The notes below the pieces were generated by a model, which was not told where the DNA came from, searched no databases, and saw only the letters and a program-made list of their open reading frames with translations. 64,000 bases of DNA, taken from assembly GCF_024323335.1 (NCBI RefSeq), contig NC_066583.1, positions 414,730,031 through 414,794,030 of the forward strand, read 5' to 3'. Shown here piece after piece: positions 20,027 through 31,217 of this stretch. This stretch comes from Lathyrus oleraceus. Its lineage: Eukaryota > Streptophyta > Magnoliopsida > Fabales > Fabaceae. The position numbers and the translations under genes were made by a program. Numbering within the stretch: the first letter of the stretch is position 1; every line of letters begins with the position of its first letter.

Positions 20027-22459
20027 TCAATTATAATCTATAATTTTTGGAGGCATTTCGTCTAAGTGCATGACTTGCGAATCTTCATTATTTTCTACAT
20101 AGTGATAATGTTTTAGACGTTGCCCGTTTACGGTAAATGGTTCCATAGATTTGCCTTTAATTTCTACTGCTCCACTGGGAAAGACGTTAGTGATATGAAA
20201 AGGACCTGACCATCTGGATCGTAGTTTTCCCGGAAATAACTTTAGCCTAGAGTTAAATAAAAGGACTGCATCGCCTTGCTGGAAGATTTTCCTTGATATA
20301 CGCTTGTCATGCCATTGTTTTGTTCTTTCTTTGTAGATTCTGGCATTTTCATAGGCGTCTCTTCTGTGTTCCTCTAATTCGTTTATGTCAAGGATTCTCT
20401 TTTCACCGGCGGCCTTATAGTTTAGGTTCAGATTTCTAATAGCCCAATAGGCTTTATGTTCTAATTCTACCGGGAGGTGGCAGGATTTTCCATAAATGAG
20501 CTTAAATGGGGTCATCCCTATGGGGGTTTTATAAGCAGTTCGATATGCCCATAAAGCTTCTGGTAGTTTTAATGACCAATCTTTCCTTGAAGTGGCGACT
20601 GTTTTTTCTAATATTTGTTTAATCTCTCTATTGGACACTTCCACTTGCCCACTGGTTTGCGGGTGGTAAGGTGTCGCTACTCTATGCCTTACGCCATACT
20701 TAAATAGTAGTTTTTCGAGTACCTTGGATATGAAATGTGATCCACCATCACTGACTACTATTCTTGGGATGCCAAATCTCGGAAATATTATATTCTTAAA
20801 GAGTCTAGTTACTACTCGGGTGTCATTTGTTGGAGAAGCTATAGCTTCGATCCATTTTGAAACGTAGTCTACCGCCACGAGTATGTATTTGTTACCGAAA
20901 GAGGATGGAAAAGGTCCCATGAAGTCTATTCCCCACACGTCGAAAATCTCTACTTCCAAAATACCTTTTTGTGGCATCTCGTCACGTCTAGATATGTTTC
21001 CTGTGCGTTGACATCTGTCACATTCCTTAATAGCCGCATGTACGTCCTTCCATATACTTGGCCAATAAAAACCGGATTGTAGGATTTTAGAGCAGGTCTT
21101 GAATGTACTTGCGTGTCCACCATAAGGAGCGGAGTGGCAGTGTTGGATTATATTTTCTACCTCTTCTTCGGGTATACATCGACGGAAAATACCATCGGGG
21201 CCTCTTTTGAAAAGTAAGGGATCATCCCAGTAATAGTGTTTTATGTCGTAGAAGAATCGTTTCTTCTGCTGGTAGGATAAAGTAGGTGGAATTATTCCGG
21301 CAGCTAAATAGTTGACGAGATCAGCATACCATGGCGTAACAGATATAGCTAAGGTGGTTTCTACTTGCTTGTCAGAGTTATTCTCTTCCAAAGTAGCTAT
21401 AAGTTTATCGTACGAGGAATCATCATTAATTGATGTTCTTTCCGGTTCAAGGTTCTCAAGTCTAGAGAGGTGGTCTGCTACTACGTTTTCAGTTCCTTTC
21501 TTGTCTTTGATTTCCAAATCGAACTCTTGTAGCAACAAGATCCATCTTAGGAGTCTAGGTTTAGCATCCTTTTTTGTTAAGAGGTATTTGATAGCAGCGT
21601 GGTCAGTGTAAACTATTATTTTGGCTCCGACTAAGTAAGAACGAAATTTATCTAGCGCAAACACAACTGCTAGGAGTTCTTTCTCGGTTGTGGCGTAATT
21701 CATCTGTGTTTCATCTAGAGTTCTACTTGCGTAATATATAACATGAAGCTTTTTATCCTTTCGTTGTCCTAAAACAGCACCTACAGCGTAATCGCTGGCA
21801 TCGCACATTATTTCGAATGGTTCATTCCAGTCGGGTGTCTGCATTATGGGTGCGGAGATCAATGCTTGCTTAAGCGTTTGAAATGCTTCTAAACAGTTAT
21901 TGTCGAATATGAATTCAGCATCTTTCATCAATAGTCCGGTTAAAGGTTTAGTTATTTTAGAGAAGTCTTTGATGAATCGTCGGTAAAAACCGACGTGTCC
22001 TAAGAAGCTTCGTACTTCTCTCACGGTTTTAGGGAGTTGAAGGTTTTCGATTACCTCTATTTTGGCTTTGTCTACTTCAATTCCTCTATTTGATATAATG
22101 TGTCCTAAAACAATTCCTTCTTGTACCATAAAGTGGCATTTTTCCCAATTAAGTACTAGGTTTACTTTTACACATCGCTCAAGAACTCTTTCTAGGTTTT
22201 CAAGGCATTCTTCAAAACTTTGTCCGCATACGGAAAAGTCATCCATAAATACTTCCATGATGTTTTCAAGAAAATCGGCGAAAATTGCCATCATGCATCT
22301 TTGAAAAGTTGCAGGAGCATTACACAAGCCAAACGGCATTCGTCTATAAGCGAAGGTACCAAAAGGGCACGTGAATGTTGTCTTTTCCTGGTCATCAGGG
22401 TGAATTGGTATTTGAAAGAAGCCTGAATAACCGTCTAGATAACAGAAATGTGAATGTTT
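20027..22459 (-). pseudogene. Element T: RT (palm), RNase H and integrase
   Basis: Open from about 22459 to the stop at 20027; from the Met at 22339 it is 770 residues. RT active site is FMDD (31-34 of that part). RNase H begins near [17 protein letters not shown] and keeps [15 protein letters not shown]. Integrase has an HHCC zinc domain ([10 protein letters not shown], then CDRCQ), the DDE core with [21 protein letters not shown] and [10 protein letters not shown], and a C-terminal domain ending PPKIIDYN. All catalytic residues I can identify are present. It is separated from the protease-RT segment by a frameshift near 22460, in the RT fingers. This shift is the only reason to call it broken. 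Confidence 0.9.
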
Positions 22460-24252
22460 GCCAATCGCTCTAGCATCTGGTCAATGAATGGTAAAGGGAA
22501 ATGATCTTTTCGGGTTGCTTTGTTTAGTTTCCTATAGTCAAAGCACATTCTCCATCCCGATTCGATTCGTTTGGTTATAGTTTCTCCTTTTTCATTTTCA
22601 ATGACTGTTATACCACCTTTCTTTGGTACTACGTGTACAGGACTAACCCATTGGCTATCAGATATAGGATATATGATACCTGCCTCTAATAACTTGGTTA
22701 TTTCCTTCTTCACTACCTCACTCAGGATCGGATTTAGTCTCCTCTGGTGTTCTCTAGAAGTGTTACAGTCTTCTTCTAGCATGATACGGTGCATACAAAT
22801 AGAAGGACTTATTCCTTTAAGATCGGTGATGTTGTAACCTAGTGCGGTCGGATATTTTCTTAAGATATGTAGGATTTTTTCTGTTTCGAGTCTTCCTAGG
22901 TCAGCATTAACTATCACAGGTCGTTCAAGTTCTAAGTCTAGGAATTCATATCTCAGATTTTTGGGAAGTGTTTTCAGATCTAGGGTTGGTTTCTTAAGAC
23001 ACTGCGTAGGGTCCGGTGTTATTGCTAAACGTTGGTTAAGTTTGTCTTCTACAAGATGGTCGGATGATTTGTCCTTTTCCAACTCTGTTTCTTTTATGCA
23101 TTCATCGATGATATCCATGAAGTAACATGTATCTTCTATTGCAGGTGCTTTCAAAAATTGGGAAAGAATGAACTCAATTTTCTCTTCTCCTACTCCGAAG
23201 GTGAGTCGTCCTCGTTTTACGTCTATGATTGCACCGGCAGTTGCTAAGAACGGTCTTCCCAGTATAATGGGTGTAATATCATCTTCTCTAATGTCCATAA
23301 TTGTAAAATCAGTTGGGATGTAGAATTGACCTATGCGTACGGGAACGTTTTCAAGAATTCCTACAGGGTATCTAACAGAACGATCTGCTAGTTGCACAGA
23401 CATTTTGGTTGGTCTTAATTCTCCCATTTCCAGTCTCTTGCATATGGATAAAGGCATAACACTAATTCCGGCTCCGAAATCGCATAAGGCTTTGTCGATG
23501 ACAAATTTTCCTATGTGACAGGGTATAGAGAAACTACCCGGATCCTTGAGTTTAGGAGGCATGTTCTGGATTATAGCGCTACATTCGGCAGGGAGTGTAA
23601 CGGTTTCGCTATCTTCAAGTTTCCTTTTATTAGAAAGAATTTCTTTTAAGAACTTGGCGTATGAGGGCATTTGCGTAATAGCTTCTGTAAACGGGATTGT
23701 AACGTTTAATTGTTTAAGGAGGTCAACAAATTTTTTAAATTGGCCCGCATCTTTGGTTTTAACAAGCCTTTGAGGGTAAGGGATAGGTGGTTTATAAGGT
23801 GGTGGAGGTACATAAGGTTCCTTCTTTTCTACGGTTTCCTTATTACTTTCTTCCTTTTCCTTAGGTCTATTTTCTTCCTCAGTTGACTTTTTAGGGTTTT
23901 GGTTTTCTATCCTTGGATCAGATGGTCCTTCCACTTCCGTTCCACTTCTTAGTATGATTGCATGAGCGTGGCTTCTCGGGTTAGGTTGGGGCTGTCCAGG
24001 AAATGTACCAGTTGGGGCAGCAGTAGGCGCTTGTTGTTGAGCTACTTGTGATATTTGTGTTTCCGGCATTTTGTTATGGGTAGCCAGGGCATCCACTTTA
24101 CTTGCTAGTTGTTTAATTTGTTCGCCAGTGTGTACATTCTGGTTTAAGAAATCTTTATTGGTTTGTTGTTGAGAAGCTATAAAGTTTTCCATCATGATTT
24201 CCAAGTTGGATTTCCTAGGGGCGTTATTGCTATGTGTAGATGGGTTCGGCTT
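22435..24252 (-). pseudogene. Element T: protease and N-terminal RT
   Basis: Continues in the gag frame after the TAG at 24253-24255; the first Met is at 24204 (MEIMMENF), giving 589 residues. It has a Gln/Pro-rich linker, a Pro-rich stretch (PYVPPPPYKPPIPYPQR), a retropepsin-like domain with LCDFGAGISVMPLS at 240-253 and ILGRPFLATAG downstream, and RT start motifs SPVHVVPKKGG and FDYRKLNKAT. The protease triad reads DFG. A small indel near 22460 throws the frame into a stop at 22435. Confidence 0.88.
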
Positions 24253-25431
24253 CTAATATCCCGGAGGTATAGCTGGGGCTTGATTTGGAGACTGTCCAGG
24301 TGCGTACAAAGCATTATTACTCTTATATGAAAAGTTTGGATGGTTCTTCCAATTTGAGTTATAGGTATTCGAGTAGGGGCTTCCTTGAGCATAGTTTACT
24401 TGTTCTGCTTGGATTCCTTTTAAGAGTTGACAATCTGTAGGAGTGTGACCTTGGATTCCACAGACTTCGCAATTCTGAGTTATAGCAACCACGGCGGTTG
24501 GAGGTGATACATTTAAACTTTCAATTTTCTGGACCAGAGCATCCACTTTTGCATTAACATGATCAAGGTTACTTATCTCGTACATGCCGGTTTTCGTTTG
24601 AGGTTTTTCCACCATTGTTCGTTCGGTTCCCCACTGATAGTGGTTTTGGGCCATGCTTTCGATAAGCTGGTAAGCATCAGCATAAGGTTTGTTCATTAGT
24701 GCACCACCTGCAGCAGCGTCTATTGTTAACCTTGTGTTGTACAAGAGACCATTATAGAATGTGTGAATTACTAACCAGTCTTCTAAACCATGGTGTGGAC
24801 AAAGTCTCATCATGTCTTTGTATCTTTCCCATGCTTCGAAAAGAGACTCGTTATCTTTCTGTTTAAATCCATTTATCTGGGCTCTTAACATAGCTGTTTT
24901 GCTTGGCGGAAAATATCGGGCAAGAAAAACTTTCTTCAACTCGTTCCATGTGGTGATAGAGTTGGAAGGGAGAGACTGAAGCCATCTTCTAGCGCTATCT
25001 CTTAATGAGAAAGGAAAAAGACGAAGTCGAATTGCCTCTGAAGTGACACCATTAGCTTTAATAGTATCAGCGTATTGGACAAATACGGATAAATGAAGGT
25101 TTGGATCCTCGGTAGGATTTCCAGAGAATTGGTTTTGTTGCACTGCCTGCAACAGTGAAGGTTTGAGTTCGAAGTTGTTTGCTTCGATTGCGGGCGGAGC
25201 AATACTTGAATGCGGCTCATCTTGTGATGGAGCGGCGTAATCTCTAAGAGCACGAGCTGGTTCTGCCATCTCGGGTATCGAAGGGAAAATGTTTTTGAAA
25301 TCAGGAAGTTCGACAGGAGGGAGATTGTTTGCAGCACGATATTCCCGAATTCGTCGTAAGACTCGGAGATATAGTTCGATATCGTTGATTCGTAAATAGA
25401 GCGGCTCGCCTTGTGAGCGAGTGCGTGGCAT
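24253..25431 (-). CDS. Element T: gag (capsid/nucleocapsid)
   Basis: 392 residues from ATG at 25431 (MPRTRSQGE), only about 100 bp from the primer site. A retrotransposon gag domain spans about residues 100-260, with RLRLFPFSLRDSARRWL and FLARYFPPSKTAMLRAQI. The CCHC zinc knuckle CEVCGIQGHTPTDC is at 321-334. It ends at TAG 24253-24255, in frame with protease. The family usually continues here, so the stop may be a CAG-to-TAG mutation or a leaky stop. Otherwise intact. Confidence 0.9.
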   Translation of the reverse strand: MPRTRSQGEPLYLRINDIELYLRVLRRIREYRAANNLPPVELPDFKNIFPSIPEMAEPARALRDYAAPSQDEPHSSIAPPAIEANNFELKPSLLQAVQQNQFSGNPTEDPNLHLSVFVQYADTIKANGVTSEAIRLRLFPFSLRDSARRWLQSLPSNSITTWNELKKVFLARYFPPSKTAMLRAQINGFKQKDNESLFEAWERYKDMMRLCPHHGLEDWLVIHTFYNGLLYNTRLTIDAAAGGALMNKPYADAYQLIESMAQNHYQWGTERTMVEKPQTKTGMYEISNLDHVNAKVDALVQKIESLNVSPPTAVVAITQNCEVCGIQGHTPTDCQLLKGIQAEQVNYAQGSPYSNTYNSNWKNHPNFSYKSNNALYAPGQSPNQAPAIPPGY

Positions 25432-25515
25432 ACAAATCGACGATAGAAAGAAAAGAAAAAGAAACCTTAGTCTCTACAGCGTAACGGAAGAGTTACGATA
25501 TCGACTAAACAAAAG
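25432..25515 (-). other. Element T: short leader
   Basis: 84 bases between primer site and gag start, without further features. Confidence 0.5.
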
Positions 25516-25533
25516 TCCCCGGCAACGGCGCCA
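25516..25533 (-). other. Element T: primer-binding site for tRNA-Asp
   Basis: TCCCCGGCAACGGCGCCA equals the 3' end of plant tRNA-Asp including CCA, so the element strand is an 18-nt perfect complement. Six bases separate it from the LTR. This primer is typical of Athila/Cyclops elements. Confidence 0.95.
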
Positions 25534-26807
25534 AAAACTTGATCGCGACTTTATGAGTCGAATTTGGGGTACAAACTGCAAATGCACAGTTCTATCGCGT
25601 AGTTTTAAAAGATATCGATCCCACAGGGACTTATGAATCGATATACCGTTATCTAAGGTTACTTCGTAAAGCTAAGGTGGATAATGTTTGATTGTTTGGG
25701 GAAAAGCTAGAACTAAAAATAGAATCTAAATTAAATATCAAATAAACGGATATCGGTATGTAGTTCGTCGTAATTAGGGAATCAATTCTTTGTTGGTTTC
25801 TCGGTTTTAAAATAAATCATTTCAGTTGACTATATTGATTAAAAGTTTTATCTCAAACTCTCGCTCTTTTGAATAAACCATGATTTTATGTTAACGTAGC
25901 TGTCACTTATAATTAAGTCAAAAACCATTTTTTGAAAGCAATAAAGTCCGTAGAAACTCTTTTTAAGAAAACACTAACCGTTTAAACACCCTTATCTCAA
26001 ACTCTCGCTCTGTTGATTTAGGTTATACAATTAAATTCGAATGCTTAACTCTCGTCCTCACAGTCAATCTTTAAAAATACTTTTTGGAAAAGATTAGAAT
26101 TTAATTAACTCTAAAAATTGCTCTCGCCCTGATCTAGAATTAATATCCAATTTACACTGTCCAGTTAAAACCTCAAACTTTCGCTCTATTGATTTTAACC
26201 TCTTTATGTCCTTTACTCTCGTATAAAAACTTTGTTATTAAACCTGTAAACTGAGACCGTAAAAAGAGTGATTTTAATTTTAAATTTAATTAAACCGACT
26301 TAGTTTTGATCCCTTATTCCGCTTACTCTACATACCGATATCTAGGCGAATTAGCCAGACATGCTAAACGAACTTAAATAATTATCGTGCATAAACAGAC
26401 TCATCTCAAGCAAATAATATAAATGAATAATAAAACAAAGCATTAAACAATAATTAAAGAACCTGAATTAAACAGTAGTCTTGAACACTCCACCACAAGC
26501 CGGTAGGATTTGTTCTTGAATTCTTCAATTAACCAACAAATTAAAACGAAGGAATAAAAAAAACTAGATTCTAACGTAAGGTTAGATCCGGTGAAAAAGT
26601 ACACAATAGTTTCCGGTGTAGAAACTATTATGTGAAAAACTAATTAAGTGCTAGAGAAGAAAATAAAATTGCAAGAGAAAACAATAAAAATTTGCAAAAG
26701 CGGTATGTAAAAGGTATGCTTAAACTGCTGAAGAAAAGAAAATTGGAAAATGCCGAAATCTGGAAAAAGCGTGAACGTGTGGAACCTCTGTAGGGTTTGC
26801 AAAGTTG

Positions 26808-26816
26808 CTATTTATA
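26808..26816 (-). promoter_or_regulatory. Element T: TATA box of 5' LTR
   Basis: TATAAATAG on the minus strand, about 450 bp from the LTR 5' end and about 135 bp downstream of the TGACG array. Confidence 0.65.
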
Positions 26817-26950
26817 TTGATGTTTCCGTAACGGTTTTCAAAGCAGTCCGCGTCAAAGAGTCTTCACGTAACGGATGCATCGCCGTGGAAATAGGATTCA
26901 GCGTGTATATAGGACTCAACGTCTCTGAAGGCAGAATTGTAGGGGGATGG

Positions 26951-27055
26951 TGTGACGTCCGTCACACCATGTGTGACGCTCGTCACATAAGTGTATGCAG
27001 CGTGACGTTCGTCACAGCATCCGTGGCGGTCGTCACAGGCACGACGCCTGTGTCT
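26951..27055 (-). promoter_or_regulatory. Element T: TGACG-motif array in 5' LTR (four units)
   Basis: Units near 26952, 26972, 27001 and 27023 of the form GTGACGTCCGTCAC, the last diverged (GTGGCGGTCGTCAC), then ACGACGCCTGTGTC. Likely bZIP-type binding sites in U3. Confidence 0.7.
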
Positions 27056-27275
27056 TCTTTGGGCTGGGCTTGGCTTTTGCTATTTGTTTCTTTTCATTCC
27101 TTTTTGCACCTCCTTTTCTTCCTTTTTTACTTGTGCTTCAAATAAGACACCTGAGACAAATAGAAAGGAAATACCGCGTAATATCTAATAAAAATGCAGT
27201 AAATTGAAATAAATAATAATATAATTTAATTGAATTAAGTCCTAAAATATGATATAATTTCATGTTATCACTAAA

Positions 27276-27451
27276 CCTGCAACATACAACTCAAGTATGT
27301 CATGACATCAGTCAAGACATCAGAGTACAGTTAGATGTTCTAACATACAATGCAGTCAAACAGTCATCTCCACAGCATGTCATGACATCAGTCAAGACAT
27401 TAGAATCCAGCTAGTGTTTTACCATACAATACAGCCAATCAAACATCTACA
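27276..27451 (-). repeat. Element S: 5' LTR, outer 176 bp
   Basis: Continues the S LTR after element T and equals 7163-7338 nearly exactly, ending CATCTACA. Confidence 0.93.
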
Positions 27452-28232
27452 GTTGGAATCCCTAGCACAAAAACACACACATTAAAAAGTTCCATAATGC
27501 AATCAAAGAATGTACAAGAGGGAGTTTAGAATTTAATCCTTTCAATGCTCATCTTCAAGCTTTAAGCATTCTAAAGGCATGAGGCCTAGTTCCTCTTTGA
27601 CATTTTAAGCACTCTAAAGGCATGAGGCCTAGTTGCTCTTCAAACTCCATTAGCTTGGGGAAGGTCCTAAAGTCTAAGTCCATTTGTCCATTTTTGCATT
27701 TGGTCCACAACAATCAAAACAAACACACAAGCACAATAGTATATACACAATTATGTGCTCAAGTGAGGAAAAGGCAAATTGCATTAACATAAACATGTGC
27801 TCAAGTGAGAAAAGGGAAAAACAAATGAGTAATATGTACAAGAATAGTAAATTGCATACAAGTAAAGTTAATGGTTAATGGTTACTGTTAATAGTTAGTG
27901 TGCCATAAGGCAAATTTAGCGCTATGTTAAGCAATCGTAATTGGACTTATGTAGAAGTCACAACTATCTGAGGCCGGTCAATGATAATGTAGGCAACAAC
28001 ACAAGTTAGAAATCTTGATTAGTGAACCAAGTTCCAACAACTTGCCATGCCAACAAGAAGAAGAGAAATGATCTTGTATTGGTTAAGTCCTTTACATGAT
28101 TTAGAAGGCAATCTATCCTTAATGCAAAGCCATTCACTTGATCAATTGATCAAGATGAATTAGATTTGAATCAAGGAAGATTAAACGTCCCTAATCAATG
28201 CTAACTTATCAATCTTTAACTCATTGATCCAA

Positions 28233-28263
28233 AAGAGAAGAAGAAGAAGAAGAAGAAGGAGGA
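28233..28263 (+). repeat. AAG/GAG microsatellite
   Basis: About eight AAG-type triplets. The other LTR copy near 60853-60880 has a different arrangement with more GAG, so the tract has changed since insertion. Confidence 0.8.
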
Positions 28264-29678
28264 GATGGATAATGGAAATGAAGAACATAAGATGCATTAA
28301 GTGAAATGGAATGTACCAATCAACAAGTGTTGACCAATGACATTGAGGATCATGGTTAAACTATCAAAAACAGAAGTGGGATGAAGATTGGAAGTCAAGA
28401 AATGAACAAAATATTTTTGGCATTTTTAATATTTAAAAAATAAACTTGAATTAAAATATTAAAGAAAGGTCAAACTTCAAAATCACTTCAAATCAACTTT
28501 GGAAAGTCCAAATGATTTATCCCAAGTTCAACAAGGTCAAACAAAGTTTGACAAAAAATTTCAGCATTTTTAAAAGTCAGAAACTATTTTTAATCAATTA
28601 AAAATGAATAAAAATAACCTAATTGAACTAAAATCTCAAATAAATCTCAAATCAATTAAAAATTGATGAGAATATTTTTCATAGATCCATCATCATTCAA
28701 ATAAGTTGAGAAAATATTTTTTGTATTTTTTGAATATCAAAAACTATTTAAAATGAATTAAAAATAACCAGAAAAGAGAAACTTCACAAAAAATATCAAA
28801 TGATAAGATAAAAAATATTAAAAATCATTTTTAGAAACTAGAATTAAAAAGAGAAATAATGCAATTGGTCCCATATTTTTTGGAATTTAAATGAAAGAGT
28901 TATGAATTTTTGAAGTTAAATGAAATAAAAGAAATAAAATGGAAATTATGAAAAATCAGAAAAAACCACAGCGCTTGGATGGGATTTCATTATTTTGACG
29001 TGGAGGATCTAATGGTCATGGCATGCGCGCGCACCAAAGTCCTCAGTTAATGCAACCACACACTAAATTAAAATAAGTCATAACATTGGAGGGTGGAGAT
29101 TAGATCTGGGAATTGAGATCAACGATCCACATTGAATCTGGAAATGAGACGGTGGCCAGCGCCACCGTCTTCAAATGTTCATAAAAATGGGCGATCTAGG
29201 CACCGTTCGAAAGAGGAAGTGATGTACATCACTCCTGTACCACTCACTTCCACTCTAGATTCCTATCAAGAGAGAAATTAGAGATGGAAGCTTGATGGTG
29301 TTCATCATGAACTTGCTTGATTTCGAAAATTAAGCGTACATCAATGATGCCTCTATAGAGAGGACTTCAGACAACACAATATCAAGGCCAATAGATCAAA
29401 GAACAAAGATATTCGAAGCAAAAACCAGTTGATCCACACCTTTGGATTATGAAGATTGGAGTCCCTTTCCTTGGTTCCTTTTGCAAAACAGAACTTCTAT
29501 GGATCAAATGATGATGGTTTAGGAACTTTAGATCTGAAGATTCAACCAAATTCAATTGAATTTTTCAGATCTGAATTTTTTGAAGAAAATGGATTTAGTT
29601 CCTTTGGTATGGTTGGGAATTCACTCTTGCAGCATTTCAGGCGCCCTTAGGTTGGTTAATTATGAAGCATAGCACATG

Positions 29679-29686
29679 TATTTATA
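29679..29686 (-). promoter_or_regulatory. Element B: candidate TATA box, 3' LTR
   Basis: Minus strand CTATAAATACATG, about 1.5 kb from the LTR 5' end. The same motif is at 62329-62336 in the 5' LTR. Confidence 0.5.
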
Positions 29687-31203
29687 GCTGGAATTGGCTG
29701 TACAAGTGAGTTACTCATGTGCATAGCAAATGGATTTTCCTTGCATGGGCTTGTATGATCATGTGGAAGGCCCAATGAGTATTGGAATGACCTGCTGAGC
29801 TCATGTGGATTGCAAATGAACGTGTACATTGAGTATAAACAGCTCATGCATGGCAATTTGAATTGAATTTCACAAAATGCATTTAATCTCCATGCCTTCG
29901 AAAATGGTGCTTCCAAACTCCAAATGCTACCTCATGAGTAATGGTTAGAAAGCTCATTGCATAAGGAACAAATGATATGTTGATCAAAATTCCAATTGGG
30001 CCTTGGAAATTAGTGAATTTTGAGTTCAAAGTATAGGGTGCAAAACATGCAAAAGTAAAGTTTCCAAATTTGGCCAATGTTCAAGCCCTTTTTTCTTAAT
30101 GAATCAAGCTCCAAATGATAAAACCTTCAACAAGAAAGTTATATATCTTTTCAAGACAATCAATTTGGACTTAAAGTTTGCATCATTTGGATTTTTGATG
30201 AAGAAGTTATGGGCACTTGAAGTTGGACATTTTTCCATTTCAATGCATTTGGCCCAAAATGACCTATAATGTTTTGCATTATCACATGTATTTATTTTTA
30301 GATTTTGAAATTTTTCTCAACATAACATTTTAAGTAGACACGATAAGCTTTCCAATTAATTTGGTTCCACCTCAAAATCATAAAAAATGAATGAGTTATG
30401 TTCTTGGGAACTTGACCCAAAATTAGGGTTTTAGTCAAAATGACCTATAATGTCTTGGAATGGGTGATGATCTCCCAAGCTTCAAATCCAATTTTTATGA
30501 ACATGAAAGTTGTTCATATTGTCCTTAAGAACATGTTTTCGCTTTGGATCATCTCCATTTGACCAACACACAAAAAGTTAGGTCTCAGTGCATTTCAAAA
30601 TAGTCAGATGAATTGACTAATCAACTTCTCAAGTCCACAACTCATATCTTGATAAATTGATGATTGAGGACACTCAAATGAGTTCAAATATGCATGAAAT
30701 GATGAATTAAAGAACTTCCCTTGATTGCATTTGACCATGGGCTGAGGTTGCTTCATGAGCAAGGTACACTTGGTACATAGATGAATTAGGGTTTCCTTGG
30801 GACACAAACCTTAGACCCTTTGACTTAATTTGATCAAAAATGATGAATTGAGAAACTAGTGAGGCATATTTTATGGATGAGAGCTTTGGGAACCATTGCC
30901 ATGCTTGCCTTTATCTTCTCTTGGCCATATCATTGCACAAAGGATCACCGAGAAGCTTTTAGATCTTGTGATTGCTCAAGCTACAAACAAAAGATGTTAG
31001 TGACATATTTTTGTGCTTTTGGTTAGTAAACAAAATGAGAAAAGAAATAATATACAATTCAAGCATGCTTGGTGATCTCAAACCACTCACAAGAGGTCCC
31101 ACCCAAAGGCAAGGGGAACCAAGATGCTTATGATCCTTGAGGCTTTGAAAATGCAATGTTATGATGCCATGAGGGATCTTAGGGCCAAAATTGGGGTCTT
31201 ACA

Positions 31204-31217
31204 GATGCCCCTATTTA
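31204..31217 (-). other. Element B: polypurine tract
   Basis: Read TAAATAGGGGCATC in element direction, directly against the LTR. Element C has the similar AATAGGGGCAGC. Confidence 0.85.

Larger units (their letters stand above)
13686..27270 (-). mobile_element. Element T: Athila-type Ty3/gypsy retrotransposon (13.6 kb)
   Basis: Minus-strand element with two 1731-bp LTRs. In element direction: 5' LTR (27270-25540), tRNA-Asp primer site, gag, protease, RT, RNase H, integrase, two env-position ORFs, polypurine tract, 3' LTR (15416-13686). The tRNA-Asp primer site, the DxG protease block and ATHILA ORF-1-like proteins after integrase place it in the Athila/Cyclops group. The LTRs differ by two roughly 20-bp indels and scattered substitutions (about 1 % by eye), so insertion is recent. 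Defects found are one in-frame stop after gag and one frameshift in RT. Confidence 0.93.
25540..27270 (-). repeat. Element T: 5' LTR (1731 bp)
   Basis: Same ends and nominal length as 13686-15416, with compensating indels. Contains the TATA box (26808-26816) and a four-unit TGACG array (26951-27055). Confidence 0.95.
5851..27451 (-). mobile_element. Element S: SIRE/Maximus-type Ty1/copia retrotransposon, internally deleted
   Basis: A minus-strand copia element inserted in B's 3' LTR and itself split by element T. In its own direction: 5' LTR (27451-27276 plus 13685-12374), an initiator tRNA-Met primer site (12371-12360), gag-pol ORF (12303-9796), env-position ORF (9606-7777), polypurine tract, 3' LTR (7338-5851). 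The large gag with zinc knuckles and the extra ORF after pol point to the SIRE lineage. About 8 kb remain without T. The integrase core, RT and most of RNase H are deleted, so it cannot move alone. Confidence 0.9.
27457..31203 (-). repeat. Element B: 3' LTR, proximal part
   Basis: Matches 60065-63854 of the 5' LTR with a few percent divergence by eye. It lacks about 40 bases present there at 61783-61822 (CTCCGGTGAGCTCCGGCG and following). It has an AAG microsatellite at 28233-28263 and a TATA box at 29679-29686. The open frames here (for example 29456-29650) have no support. Confidence 0.92.

Noticed and set aside
25516..25533. A tRNA-Asp gene
   Set aside because: Only the last 18 nt of the tRNA including CCA are present, beside an LTR. 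It is a primer-binding site; the rest of the cloverleaf is absent.
29456..29650. 64-codon ORF in B's LTR as a host gene fragment
   Set aside because: The other LTR copy breaks the frame (indel near 62215), and no similarity is recognised.
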